The notes under the pieces are model-generated. The model made no database searches, had not been told where the DNA came from, and worked only from the letters and a program-made list of their open reading frames with translations. From Carboxylicivirga agarovorans (GTDB lineage: Bacteria > Bacteroidota > Bacteroidia > Bacteroidales > Marinilabiliaceae), in assembly GCF_050589845.1 (NCBI RefSeq), contig NZ_JBNGPA010000001.1:124001-188000 (forward strand): a DNA stretch of 64,000 nucleotides. The letters are read 5' to 3'. The translations under genes were made by a program, and so were the position numbers. Positions 1 through 8,876 of this stretch are shown here, in pieces. The stretch's first letter is position 1; each line of letters begins with the position of its first letter.

Positions 1-239
1 AGCTTGTGATCGGGAGTTAGTGAAACAGAACCTTCATGAAGTCTTTCTCCGGAAACTGTTGCAGTGCTTACTTCAAAACCCGATTTCTTAAGCATTTGAC
101 TCATCTTAAGTGCTTCATTTTCCAGCATAAATTCTAACTGTGAAGATTCTTCTTTTATTAAAATGAGCACCTTTTTGGTATTTTGAGACTGAGCAATAGA
201 GCAGGTAAAGAGTGCAATGAGTAACAACGCAATTTTCAT
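1..239 (-). CDS. DJ-1/PfpI-like secreted protein, N-terminal part
   Basis: The gene runs off the left edge, so only the first 79 residues are present. It starts at the ATG read from 239 and opens with a signal peptide (MKIALLLIALFTCSIAQSQ). The next segment, KKVLILIKEESS, followed by a helix and then KKSGFEVSTATVSGERL, matches the first beta-alpha-beta unit of the DJ-1/ThiJ/PfpI fold. The nucleophile Cys of that family would lie beyond the window, so catalytic competence cannot be judged. An exported DJ-1-like protein is less usual than a cytosolic one. The family call rests on fold-like pattern only. Confidence 0.5.
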   Translation of the reverse strand, partial: MKIALLLIALFTCSIAQSQNTKKVLILIKEESSQLEFMLENEALKMSQMLKKSGFEVSTATVSGERLHEGSVSLTPDHK

Positions 240-644
240 GATTACAGTTTTAAAGGAACAACAATGGCAAAGATTACTAGCATAACCAATTATGTTATAC
301 ATTGTTCACAACAAACTTAACACTTATCAGGCTTTAGTGTATTGAAAAAGAGGAAAAAAAAGACTTTAAATAAGGAGTATACTCTGCGCTCATGTCGCTA
401 TATTCTAATCTCTGCTTACCTTCTTCATTTGCCTGTTTATCTCAACATGCCGGCATCGCCATTTAGCACTTAGTAGGTCAATGTTCCCTGAATGTATTAA
501 TTGATGCAACCCCTTTATACCTATTTCTATTAACACAGAATCATTTCGAAACTCTAATCTTTGTTAAAGACTGTAAAGCTCCAATCTTTTGGTACAGCTA
601 TTGTTTTAACACAGTCATATATTAACATTTAAAAATTTGAAGCC
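240..644. other. Gene-free stretch
   Basis: About 400 bases between the divergent DJ-1-like gene and the small ORF at 645. I see no plausible reading frame, hairpin terminator or repeat here. It presumably holds the two divergent promoters, but I found no clean TAnnTTTG element. Confidence 0.4.
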
Positions 645-743
645 ATGATACTAGTTAAATTTTTCCTCGTTGCCGTAGTTACCATAGTTAGTGCCGCCAT
701 ATTATTAGCAGTTGTAGACACGGTAAGTCAACTTAAACAGTAA
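645..743 (+). CDS. 32-residue hydrophobic peptide
   Basis: A 32-codon frame reads MILVKFFLVAVVTIVSAAIL and then LAVVDTVSQLKQ before TAA. It is a single predicted membrane helix of about 20 residues with a short polar tail. No family is recognised. Support for it being real: it stands alone in an intergenic region and is followed 30 bases later by a perfect 7-bp GC-rich stem with a T-run, so a dedicated short transcript is likely. Similar short single-helix proteins are often stress or membrane-complex peptides, but no function can be assigned here. Confidence 0.45.
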   Translation: MILVKFFLVAVVTIVSAAILLAVVDTVSQLKQ

Positions 744-772
744 TTTCTTTATAGTTTCCCTATACATTACCC

Positions 773-807
773 GCCGCCAGTGAACCCCAATCATTGGCGG
801 CTTTTTT
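773..807 (+). terminator. Intrinsic terminator after small ORF
   Basis: GCCGCCA (773-779) pairs perfectly with TGGCGGC (795-801) and is followed by six T. It ends the short transcript carrying the 32-residue ORF and also lies at the 3' end of the convergent acetyltransferase gene. Confidence 0.8.
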
Positions 808-829
808 AGCCTTAAAACAATGGCTTGTT

Positions 830-1372
830 TTATTGCTTATTCCACTCTCTTTTTAAGGTTGCATATACCACATCATCAACCCATTTGCCGTCAATGAGCA
901 AGCTCTCAAGAAAATGTGCTTCCTTTCTAAAGCCCAGTCGATCAAGCAAACCAATGGACTTTATATTCTGTGGATCAACCGAACCAATAATCCTGTGCTT
1001 GCCCAGTGTGTTGAATAAATAATCCATAACCACTCTCATAGCTTCGGCTGCATAACCATTACCATGTTTATTTTTAGCCAGGGTACAGCCCAGTTCAGCT
1101 TGTTCATCTCCGATAAAATGTATGCCTAAATCACCTATTAGCATTGAGCTTTCCGCTTCAATAATTGCCAGTTGAAACCAGGTATCGGCACGGTTGATCT
1201 CCTGTGATACCTTTCGTAAGAAATCATAAACATCATTTATTGTGTCAGGAATCCACCCCTGGTATTTATTAGTTTCTGAATCTGAACGATAGTTAAACAT
1301 CGCATGGGCATCTTCTGTGGCTACAGGACGTAGAATTAGCCTTTCTGTTCGTAATTCTATATAAGCTTTCAT
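830..1372 (-). CDS. GNAT family N-acetyltransferase (RimJ/RimL type)
   Basis: A 180-residue protein transferring acetyl from acetyl-CoA to an amine, either a protein N-terminus or a small molecule. The N-terminal ELRTERLILRPVATEDA is the typical first strand of the Acetyltransf_3 group. The acetyl-CoA loop is visible as KNKHGNGYAAEAM (a variant Q/RxxGxG/A), followed by LGKHRIIGSVDPQNIKSIGL and LDRLGFRKEAHF, the usual C-terminal strand-helix-strand. I chose the ATG at 1372 (MKAYIELRTERL). A longer frame to 1435 adds 21 residues unlike the family. Its substrate cannot be told from sequence. Confidence 0.85.
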   Translation of the reverse strand: MKAYIELRTERLILRPVATEDAHAMFNYRSDSETNKYQGWIPDTINDVYDFLRKVSQEINRADTWFQLAIIEAESSMLIGDLGIHFIGDEQAELGCTLAKNKHGNGYAAEAMRVVMDYLFNTLGKHRIIGSVDPQNIKSIGLLDRLGFRKEAHFLESLLIDGKWVDDVVYATLKREWNKQ

Positions 1373-1373
1373 G

Positions 1374-1556
1374 TTAATACATCCAATAATAATTAAACGC
1401 TGTATTAGCGGCAATGTAATCCAATAATTTTCCAATCACTAAATTTTCACATGCAAATAGGTTTAGTGTCTGAAAATTAAAACCCTTGCCATAGTCCCAA
1501 ATTTCTTTCTCTCCATGCCTGTTCTGATACCAGTATATGCCTTTTGAATCAGTCAC
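1374..1556 (-). CDS. Possible 60-residue protein or gene remnant
   Basis: An open frame with a GTG start ends 2 bases before the acetyltransferase start, as a translationally coupled upstream gene would. It encodes 60 aromatic-rich residues (GIYWYQNRHGEKEIWDYGKG and so on) with no recognised domain. An in-frame stop lies just upstream of the GTG. It may be a real small protein, or the tail of a decayed gene. Evidence is weak. Confidence 0.25.
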   Translation of the reverse strand: MTDSKGIYWYQNRHGEKEIWDYGKGFNFQTLNLFACENLVIGKLLDYIAANTAFNYYWMY

Positions 1557-1679
1557 ATTAACAGGCCATGCTTACAATTATTTTTGAACAATAAGTTATT
1601 ATAATGCAACAAATGAACCACTTAAGACGTTAGAATCTAAAATAGGCCTATCTCAAAGTCCGTTAAAAAATGATCTGCC

Positions 1680-2702
1680 ATGAGAAAAACACACCAACTA
1701 CTGACATTACTAAGCTGCCTTCTTTTTATCGTTCACCATTCCAATTCTCAAAGCATTGTAAGTTCGGTTGAGAAAGATTACCCCGGTGTACACACTGTTG
1801 TAATTAATGGTTATTACAGTCAGGTTGAAGTTATTGGCTCCAGCACTTCAACGGTTCACCTTAAAGCCAATATTTCATCATCTCTTCACCCCTACCTGAC
1901 CATTCATCACAAAAGTGAAAATGGAACACTAAGCATTGAGGTTGATCAACCTAAATCGAACCCTGATAATACCAAGGGGCTTATTGCCCTTACAGTTCCA
2001 TCGAGGACAAATATCGTTGTTAAAAACACCAATGGGCAGGTTATATTGAAAAACCTGTCGGGCACCAAACAAACCATCAATACCACCTTAGGAAAGGTAC
2101 ATGTTGAAAACATTACAGCTACTCTTGATGTAGAGACCGTATCGGGCGATGTAACAATAGCCGGATTGAAGGGGCAATTGCAGGTATCAGCCCAGCTGGG
2201 AAATCATGTACTAAGACGTATTACGGGCGAATCAACTGTTAATACAGGGAGGGGGCATGTCTCCATCAGTGAGCATAGCGGTCCACTAAAGGTTCAAACT
2301 ACCAGTGGACGTCAGACAATTAAAACGATGAAGGGAAATATGGACCTGGTTTCCACAGAAGGTGATCTCACATTAATCAATATTCAAGGAAATATTAATG
2401 CTGAGTCGACTTCAGGCAAGGTTAATATTGAGCAGGCCTCTGGCATATTAACCATTAATACAGTTGCGGGAAGTCAAACGGGTAAGGCAGTGCGACTGAC
2501 CGGAAACTCATCATTTACATCACTATCAGGTAACATCTATTTTCAGTTATCCAACACTCAGAACGAGTTTAGCTTTTTAATGAATTCCAAATCAGGTATG
2601 CTAAAAGCTTATTCTAATACCGGACGTAGAAATCTGACCCTCGGTTCAGGTCCTATTAACATTAATACTCAAACAGCATCGGGTAATCAAACGTTTCATT
2701 AA
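1680..2702 (+). CDS. DUF4097-type secreted beta-strand repeat protein
   Basis: A 340-residue exported protein. A signal peptide (MRKTHQLLTLLSCLLFIVHH) is followed by roughly 300 residues made almost wholly of short repeating strands of the kind VETVSGDVTIAGLKG, VQTTSGRQTIKTMKG, AESTSGKVNIEQASG. This S/T-x-S-G-x-V/I periodicity is typical of the DUF4097 right-handed beta-helix fold. No catalytic motif is seen. Members are common in Bacteroidota cell envelopes, often beside sigma/anti-sigma genes, which is not the case here. The gene is monocistronic and ends before a bidirectional terminator. Confidence 0.75.
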   Translation: MRKTHQLLTLLSCLLFIVHHSNSQSIVSSVEKDYPGVHTVVINGYYSQVEVIGSSTSTVHLKANISSSLHPYLTIHHKSENGTLSIEVDQPKSNPDNTKGLIALTVPSRTNIVVKNTNGQVILKNLSGTKQTINTTLGKVHVENITATLDVETVSGDVTIAGLKGQLQVSAQLGNHVLRRITGESTVNTGRGHVSISEHSGPLKVQTTSGRQTIKTMKGNMDLVSTEGDLTLINIQGNINAESTSGKVNIEQASGILTINTVAGSQTGKAVRLTGNSSFTSLSGNIYFQLSNTQNEFSFLMNSKSGMLKAYSNTGRRNLTLGSGPININTQTASGNQTFH

Positions 2703-2781
2703 ACCTACCATATTTCTAAGGTGCATTGTGGGTTAAGCCAATGGAACTCATACAACATTGAAACAGATGACACTGAGTAAA

Positions 2782-2909
2782 GAGGCTATCCAAATTTTAA
2801 GTTTCACGCAAAGGCCGCTAAGAATTACGCCAAGACAACAAAGTATATGATGTTACTTTTCAACCCCTTGCGTTCTTTGCGAGCAATATCCTTCATTTTG
2901 GACATCCTC
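2782..2909. repeat. Degenerate inverted-repeat element with CGCAAAG motifs
   Basis: The two ends are imperfect inverted copies: GAGGctaTCCAAA at the left and TTTGGAcatCCTC at the right. Inside each end is an inverted CGCAAAG-type segment (TTTCACGCAAAGG on the left, CTTGCGTTCTTTGCG on the right). It is about 128 bp and non-coding. It resembles the CGCAAAG-rich intergenic repeats I associate with many Bacteroidota genomes. Whether it is a decayed MITE or an RNA-structure repeat is unknown. Confidence 0.4.
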
Positions 2910-2946
2910 TTGCCTGACAATAAATAGTATACCATTTAAAATTAAA

Positions 2947-2985
2947 AGGACACTGCCGCAATATCATGCGGCAGTGTCCTTTTTA
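2947..2985. terminator. Strong bidirectional terminator
   Basis: A perfect 14-bp stem (AGGACACTGCCGCA, 2947-2960, with its complement at 2967-2980) and a 6-nt loop, with an A-run before and a T-run after. It separates the DUF4097 gene (plus) from the convergent RND efflux operon (minus) and should stop both. Confidence 0.9.
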
Positions 2986-3008
2986 TGATCGATAAGTTAT
3001 CAGTTAAA

Positions 3009-4406
3009 CTACTGCTGTGTCCAGCCACCACCCAAGGCCTTATACAGGAACACCATTGACAGCAGTTCATCCCGTTTGGCATTATTCAGTTGTATTTCGG
3101 CATCTAGAAGACTTCGTTGGGCATCTAACAGATCCAGGTAATTAATTACACCATTGAGGTATTGCAATCTGGCCAACTTCTGATAGTTGCGTGATGCAGC
3201 TTCGAGGTTGGACTGCGCCTGATACACTTCTTGTGCTTTTCTTACGGTCATTATTGCGGCGTTGGTTTCCTGAAAAGCCGTTAAAACAGTTTGCTGATAG
3301 GCATAAATCTGTTGTTCAAGCAAGGCCTCGGTTACTTTTTGTCTCGCTTTTAACTTCCCTCCCTGAAAGACAGGTGCCAATATATCGCCTGCAATAAACC
3401 AATAGGGTGATTTTAACAACTCGCCTAAGTCATCGTTTTCCCTGCCAAAGCTTGAGGTTAATGAAAAACGGGGGAAACGGTCGGTGGTGGCCACGCCAAC
3501 CTGGGCATTGGCAGCAATAAGCTCCTGTTCAGCCTTGCGTATATCCGGTCGACGCTCCAGCAATTGAGCTGGTAATCCGGCCGGCAGCTGATCAGGCATT
3601 TCCTGCTCATCAAGTCCTGTCCACTGGTCTATTTCACTTTTATAGGTACCTAATAACAAAGCCAGGGAATTTTGTGTCAGTCTTATTTTACGTTCCAGTA
3701 CCGGCAATAGTGTCATCGTCTTAGCCAGTTCCACTTCTGCCTGTTGAACGGATGTTTCTGATGTCAATCCACCCCTAAATCGTTTATTGGCAAAGTTCAC
3801 GCCTGCCTCCCGCGCCTTCAGGGTCTGACTGATAATCTCGAGTTCGTCATACTGAGCAATCAGAATAAAATAGGTTTCGGCAACTTCGGCCACTATCGTC
3901 ATTTGCAAAGCCCGCTGCCCCTCTTGTGTGGCCAGATACTCGGCAATGGCAGCTTCACGCCCCCACCTGATATTACCCCACAGATCGAGCTCCCAGCTCA
4001 AGGTCCCTTTCAGTTCCAATTCTGGTGATATTTCCTCATTATTTCCGCCGAAATTCTCCATCTCATTCTCTGCATGAAAATCAGCCTTTAAATGTGGATA
4101 CAAGTCGGCAGAAGCAATACGTTTGGCAGCCATGTATTGCTTTAGACGCGCCGTGGCTATCAGCATATCCTTATTATTCTCAAGCGCTTCATTGATAAGG
4201 TTCTGAAGAATCGTATCAGTATACAGTTCCCACCAGGCCAGATCATCAATGGTACTTGTATCAATACTCATCTCCTCTAACTTATTGGGCAGGTTCAATT
4301 CGGGACGCGTATATTTTTTGCCCACCTTACAGGAGGTACTCAGCACCACCAGCAGCGTCAATACAGTAACAACTTGAAATAAAGGTTTTAATATATGTCT
4401 GTTCAT
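3009..4406 (-). CDS. Outer-membrane efflux lipoprotein (TolC/NodT family)
   Basis: A 465-residue outer-membrane channel, the last gene of a three-gene RND operon. It has a lipoprotein signal with the lipobox Cys at about residue 26 (VVLSTSCKVGKKYTRPEL). The family-typical YTRPELNLP start, the tunnel helices with RPDIRKAEQELIAANAQVGVA, and the C-terminal repeat (QYLNGVINYLDLLDAQRSLL) are all visible. It would form the trimeric exit duct that docks with the periplasmic adaptor encoded upstream. Start at 4406 leaves 6 bases after the pump gene stop, so the genes are co-transcribed. Confidence 0.93.
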   Translation of the reverse strand: MNRHILKPLFQVVTVLTLLVVLSTSCKVGKKYTRPELNLPNKLEEMSIDTSTIDDLAWWELYTDTILQNLINEALENNKDMLIATARLKQYMAAKRIASADLYPHLKADFHAENEMENFGGNNEEISPELELKGTLSWELDLWGNIRWGREAAIAEYLATQEGQRALQMTIVAEVAETYFILIAQYDELEIISQTLKAREAGVNFANKRFRGGLTSETSVQQAEVELAKTMTLLPVLERKIRLTQNSLALLLGTYKSEIDQWTGLDEQEMPDQLPAGLPAQLLERRPDIRKAEQELIAANAQVGVATTDRFPRFSLTSSFGRENDDLGELLKSPYWFIAGDILAPVFQGGKLKARQKVTEALLEQQIYAYQQTVLTAFQETNAAIMTVRKAQEVYQAQSNLEAASRNYQKLARLQYLNGVINYLDLLDAQRSLLDAEIQLNNAKRDELLSMVFLYKALGGGWTQQ

Positions 4407-4412
4407 TATCGT

Positions 4413-7400
4413 TTACTTTAAGCGCTTAGTAATTTTCTCTTTAAGCTTATAGGTCACCACAAAGAAAAATGGCACCAATACAATACCCACTGTAATGGCG
4501 ACCAACATTCCAAAGAACACTCCTGTACCAATTGAATGACGGCCTGCTGATCCTGGTCCTGTTGCCAAAACCATTGGCAGCATGCCTAATACAAAAGCAA
4601 GGGAAGTCATAACAATAGGTCTGAAACGCAGTTTGCCGGCTAATATGGCAGCCTGCACCACATCCATGCCTTTATCAACTTCAACCTTTGCAAATTCAAC
4701 AATCAGGATGGCATTTTTTGCCGCTAAGCCGATAAGCGTCACCAGGCCAATCTGGAAATATATATCGTTTTCCAATCCTGTGACCCATATTCCGGCAAAT
4801 GCTCCCAAAGCAGCAATAGGCAGTGATAACAAAACTGCAACAGGCACCAGCCAGCTCTCATATTGAGCCGCCAGAAACAAAAAGACAAAAAGGAAAACCA
4901 GTCCCATGATCATACCTGTCTGACCTCCTGCCTGCTTCTCCTGGTAAGATAAACCACTCCAGTCGAGCCCTATGTTATCGGGTAAATGATTCTCTACTAA
5001 TTCTTCCATTACTTCCATAGCCTCTCCAGAACTGTATCCACTGGCCGGCACACCCCTTATTATAGCTGATGAAAACATATTGAAGCGCTTGATATTACCC
5101 GGTCCGGTTGTATAACTGGTGTTTCCCAAAGCCGTTAAAGGCACCATGGCTCCGTCTGCCCCTTTTACAAAGAATAAACCCAGGGTGTTTTGGTTGGCGC
5201 GATACGGTGCTTCGGCCTGAATATATACTTTATAAATACGATTAAACATATTAAAGTCATTCACATACACCGAGCCCAAAAAGGCTTTCATAGTAGAAAA
5301 CACGTCGGCCAGTGGAATGCCCAACAGCTTAACCCGGTCACGGTTAACATCAAAATAAAGCTGTGGTATATCAGCCTGCAATGCCGATGAGATATTATTC
5401 AGCTCTTTACGTTGCGATGCATAGTACAATAAGGTATCAGTGGCTTCTACAAGGTTTTCCCAGCTTGCACCCGACTTAGCCTGCAGTTGCAGCTCAAAAC
5501 CGCCTGAAGTACCCAATCCCGGAATGACAGGTGGTTTATTAAAGAAGAAGCGTGCCTCAGGAATTGAGTGCAGGTCTTCACGTGCTTTATCAATGACACT
5601 TTGAAGACTTAATTCATCATCTGTCCGCTCAGCCCATGGTTTTAATGTTACAGTAAGATCAGCTCTCGACTGATTAACCCCTACACGCGGGCTTGTACCT
5701 GAAATACTCTGAACATATTCAACAGCCTCCTGCTGCATAAAGTAATCCACCACTTTGGCGGTAATGATTCTCGTACGCTCCAGCGAGGCCCCTTCGTTTA
5801 ATTCAATTTCGACATTGAAGAATCCCTGATCTTCTTCTGGAATAAAAGATGTGGGTATCACCCGCCCCAGTATAAAAATAAAAATAAGTGCCATTCCAAA
5901 ACCTGCCAACACGCGCTTAGGATTGCCAACAGCCTTGTTAAGTATACCCTGATACTTATTATTACTGAAATCAAGCCAGGAATTTATTTTCCTAAAAACA
6001 ATGTGCTTCTTTGTTCCTCCCGGTTTAAGAATTATGGCACACATGGCCGGGCTCAAGGTTAGAGCCACAACCGTTGATATCAATACTGAAACAACAATGG
6101 TTACTGAAAACTGCCTGTATAATTCACCCGTTATACCTGCCAGGAAACTTACCGGCACAAATACCGCTGCCAGCACCAAAGATGTAGCGATCAGGGCTCC
6201 CGACAGATCTTTCATGGCTTTATGAGTAGCTTCACGCGGTCCCACTTTTTCTTCTTCCATGATGCGTTCCACATTTTCAACTACCACAATGGCATCATCA
6301 ACCACGATACCAATAGCCAGAATTAAGCCCAGTAATGTTAGCATATTCAATGAAAAGCCCATGGCCATCATAAAACCGAATGTTCCGATCAGTGAAATAG
6401 GAACTGCGATAACAGGTATGACCGTTGCCCGCCAGTTTTGAAGTGACAGAAACACCACGATCACTACCAACAATAATGCCTGAAACAAAGTAAGATATAC
6501 TTCTTTTATCGACTCCTTAATATAATCGGTCATATCAAAGGGGATCAGGTAATCCAGTCCTTCAGGAAAATTACGGCTGATGTCAGCTATAGCCAGGCGC
6601 ACATTTTCAGCAACTTCAACAGCATTGGCTCCCGGTAACAGGTAAATAGCCAGCATAGCGGCATTACCATTGTTGATACCACTTTCCTGTGTATAAGACG
6701 AAGCTTCCAGAGACACTCGGGCGACATCACGCATGCGAATGATGGTGCCATCCGTATTGGCTCTTACAACAATCTGTTCAAACTCGGTTGCTGTCTCCAG
6801 GCGCCCTTTGGTTGAAATGGGCATTGTAACATCAATGTACTGCATGGGTTGCAAACCCAGTTCACCTGCAGCCGACTCGCGGTTCTGATCTTTTAGAGCA
6901 TCCTGCAGATCCTTTACTGTTAATCCAAAACTGGCCAAACGATCTGGCATTACCCATATGCGCATCCCGTAATAACGGCTTCCACGGTTAGAAACACGTC
7001 CTACTCCCGGAATACGTCTCAGCACATCCAACACATTGATGGTCGCAAAGTTACTCAGGTATATTTCGTCAAATTTAGGATCTTCAGATACCAGGCAAAT
7101 GGTCATTAACTGACTGGATGACTGTTTTTCAACCTCCAGTCCGTTTTGCACTACCTCTGCCGGTAAACGCGACTCTGCAAGCTTAACGCGGTTTTGGATT
7201 TCAACGGCTGCCAGGTCAGGATCGGTGCCTACCTCAAAGGTCACGTTAACCGATATACTTCCTGAATTGGAACTACTTGACTCCATATAGATCATTCCCG
7301 GTGTTCCATTCAGCTCCTGTTCAATTGGGGTTGACACAGCCTGTGAAACAGTTAATGCACTTGCTCCCGGGTAAGATCCGCTGATCTTTACAACCGGTGG

Positions 7401-7520
7401 AGTTATTTTAGGGTATTGGTCAATGGGCAAAAACATTAAACCAATAATCCCGATTAATACGATCAGTATAGAAATGACGGACGAAAAGACCGGTCTTTCA
7501 ATAAAAAATCCTGGTTTCAT
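4413..7520 (-). CDS. RND efflux pump, HAE1 family inner-membrane transporter
   Basis: A 1035-residue proton-driven drug/hydrophobe exporter of the AcrB/MexB type, the usual length for the family. Twelve membrane segments and two large periplasmic loops can be traced. The proton-relay pair is present in TM4 (GIVVDDAIVVVENVERIM) and the TM10 lysine in GLAAKNAILIVEFAK. The N-terminus (FFIERPVFSSVISILIVLIG) is canonical. Its ATG at 7520 shares one base with the stop of the adaptor gene (TAATG), giving tight translational coupling. Substrates cannot be predicted. Confidence 0.95.
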   Translation of the reverse strand: MKPGFFIERPVFSSVISILIVLIGIIGLMFLPIDQYPKITPPVVKISGSYPGASALTVSQAVSTPIEQELNGTPGMIYMESSSSNSGSISVNVTFEVGTDPDLAAVEIQNRVKLAESRLPAEVVQNGLEVEKQSSSQLMTICLVSEDPKFDEIYLSNFATINVLDVLRRIPGVGRVSNRGSRYYGMRIWVMPDRLASFGLTVKDLQDALKDQNRESAAGELGLQPMQYIDVTMPISTKGRLETATEFEQIVVRANTDGTIIRMRDVARVSLEASSYTQESGINNGNAAMLAIYLLPGANAVEVAENVRLAIADISRNFPEGLDYLIPFDMTDYIKESIKEVYLTLFQALLLVVIVVFLSLQNWRATVIPVIAVPISLIGTFGFMMAMGFSLNMLTLLGLILAIGIVVDDAIVVVENVERIMEEEKVGPREATHKAMKDLSGALIATSLVLAAVFVPVSFLAGITGELYRQFSVTIVVSVLISTVVALTLSPAMCAIILKPGGTKKHIVFRKINSWLDFSNNKYQGILNKAVGNPKRVLAGFGMALIFIFILGRVIPTSFIPEEDQGFFNVEIELNEGASLERTRIITAKVVDYFMQQEAVEYVQSISGTSPRVGVNQSRADLTVTLKPWAERTDDELSLQSVIDKAREDLHSIPEARFFFNKPPVIPGLGTSGGFELQLQAKSGASWENLVEATDTLLYYASQRKELNNISSALQADIPQLYFDVNRDRVKLLGIPLADVFSTMKAFLGSVYVNDFNMFNRIYKVYIQAEAPYRANQNTLGLFFVKGADGAMVPLTALGNTSYTTGPGNIKRFNMFSSAIIRGVPASGYSSGEAMEVMEELVENHLPDNIGLDWSGLSYQEKQAGGQTGMIMGLVFLFVFLFLAAQYESWLVPVAVLLSLPIAALGAFAGIWVTGLENDIYFQIGLVTLIGLAAKNAILIVEFAKVEVDKGMDVVQAAILAGKLRFRPIVMTSLAFVLGMLPMVLATGPGSAGRHSIGTGVFFGMLVAITVGIVLVPFFFVVTYKLKEKITKRLK

Positions 7521-8659
7521 TAGTCTGCTTTTTGGTCCGTTAATACATTCGTTGTGGGCTCAACAGCTTTCACCTTTACACCTGGGTTTAGCTTTTGTTG
7601 TCCTTCGGTAATTATTTGTTCATTGGCTCCCAGACCTCTTTCAACAACAATGCTGTTTCCTATCTCAGGTCCTGTTTCAACAAACCGCTTTTCGGCAATG
7701 CTATCCCGACGCATGACGTAAACGAAGCTTCCTCCTTTTTCGATGATCAATGATTTACGCGGAATAACAATGGCACCCTCAATAATATCAAGCAGGAATT
7801 TAACCTTGGTGAATTGCCCCGGTAACAATACCTGGTTGGGGTTAGCTAACTCAGCTCTTACACCAAAGGTTCCTGTTTTAGGGTCTACCTGAGGATCAGC
7901 AAAGTCAACAATACCTTCAATCGGATATTCTCTGTTATCGGCTAAAGTTACTTTAACAGTAGGCTGCCACGAGCGTGTACTGTCAGTCTCTCCAATGGCC
8001 ACATTTCTTTCTCTGCTTCGCAGATAGTCAAGCGCTGTCATTTTAAAGTCAACCAAAACGGTATCACTTTGCACAACAGTGGCTAATAAGGAGTTATTAC
8101 CCGGTCCGACCAAAGCTCCTATATCTACATAACGCTGACTGATGTTACCTTTTAAGGGTGAACGAACAGTGGTAAAATCAAATTCCAGCTGATACTGAGC
8201 AAGGTTAGCCTCACTCATGGCCACTGCGGCAATGGCACTCTCCTGGGCAGCTTTGGCATTATCCAGATCAAGCTCACTGGCGGCATTTTCCATGAACAAA
8301 GGTTCAATACGCTTTAAATCACGATTGGCTTTATTAAAGGAAGCAACATCACTTTTAAGCTGAGCTTTAGCCTTATCAAGTCTGGCTTTATATTGCGACT
8401 GGTCAATTAAGAATAATACCTCGCCCTGCTCCACGCGTTTACCTTCATCAAACATCATTTTTTGAAGGTAGCCTTCTACCCTGGCTCGTACTTCAACATA
8501 ACGGTAGGCCCGTATCCGACCTACATATTCACCATAAAGTTTTACATCATCTTTTTGAACAGAAGATATTACAACAGCCGGATAGTGAGGCTTTTCCTCT
8601 TTTTTACAGGCAGTAATACATAGTACTATTACTATCAGCCCAATAATCTTTTGAGTCAT
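7520..8659 (-). CDS. RND periplasmic adaptor lipoprotein (AcrA/MexA family)
   Basis: A 379-residue membrane-fusion protein joining the inner-membrane pump to the outer-membrane channel. The lipobox Cys is near residue 18 (VLCITACKKEEKPHY). The lipoyl halves (ARVEGYLQKMMFDEGKRVEQ and TVRSPLKGNISQRYVDIG) flank a helical hairpin of about 80 residues, followed by beta-barrel and membrane-proximal domains (VLLPGQFTKVKFLL). It is the first gene of the operon. No TetR or MarR regulator gene adjoins, so control must come from elsewhere. Confidence 0.93.
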   Translation of the reverse strand: MTQKIIGLIVIVLCITACKKEEKPHYPAVVISSVQKDDVKLYGEYVGRIRAYRYVEVRARVEGYLQKMMFDEGKRVEQGEVLFLIDQSQYKARLDKAKAQLKSDVASFNKANRDLKRIEPLFMENAASELDLDNAKAAQESAIAAVAMSEANLAQYQLEFDFTTVRSPLKGNISQRYVDIGALVGPGNNSLLATVVQSDTVLVDFKMTALDYLRSRERNVAIGETDSTRSWQPTVKVTLADNREYPIEGIVDFADPQVDPKTGTFGVRAELANPNQVLLPGQFTKVKFLLDIIEGAIVIPRKSLIIEKGGSFVYVMRRDSIAEKRFVETGPEIGNSIVVERGLGANEQIITEGQQKLNPGVKVKAVEPTTNVLTDQKAD

Positions 8660-8812
8660 AGTTTGTTTAGGTTATTTGAATCGAAAGCATAAATGTAACG
8701 AATTTGATAAAAACCTTTCCTATTTTAACAAGGATTATAACAATAACCGGATAAGTGTACCATTCAAAGGCGTGGCTGATTGCGATTAAAATTAATACCG
8801 CATTAACCATTT

Positions 8813-8831
8813 TGTTACATTTGCTGTAACA
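8813..8831 (+). promoter_or_regulatory. Palindrome overlapping a TAnnTTTG promoter
   Basis: TGTTACA-TTTGC-TGTAACA is a perfect 7-bp inverted repeat with a 5-base spacer. It overlaps an exact -7 element, TACATTTG, at 8816-8823, about 50 bases upstream of the gene at 8877. A palindrome covering the core promoter is what a repressor operator looks like, but an RNA hairpin is not excluded. Confidence 0.5.
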
Positions 8832-8876
8832 GCGTCATGAACCAAAGTTGTTAACAATTTAAACTCAACACAGTCA

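Noticed and set aside
8825..8839. TGTAACAGCGTCATG resembling the ECF promoter boxes at 41.2 kb
   Set aside because: The two boxes are one base apart instead of 16, so it cannot be read as the same promoter.
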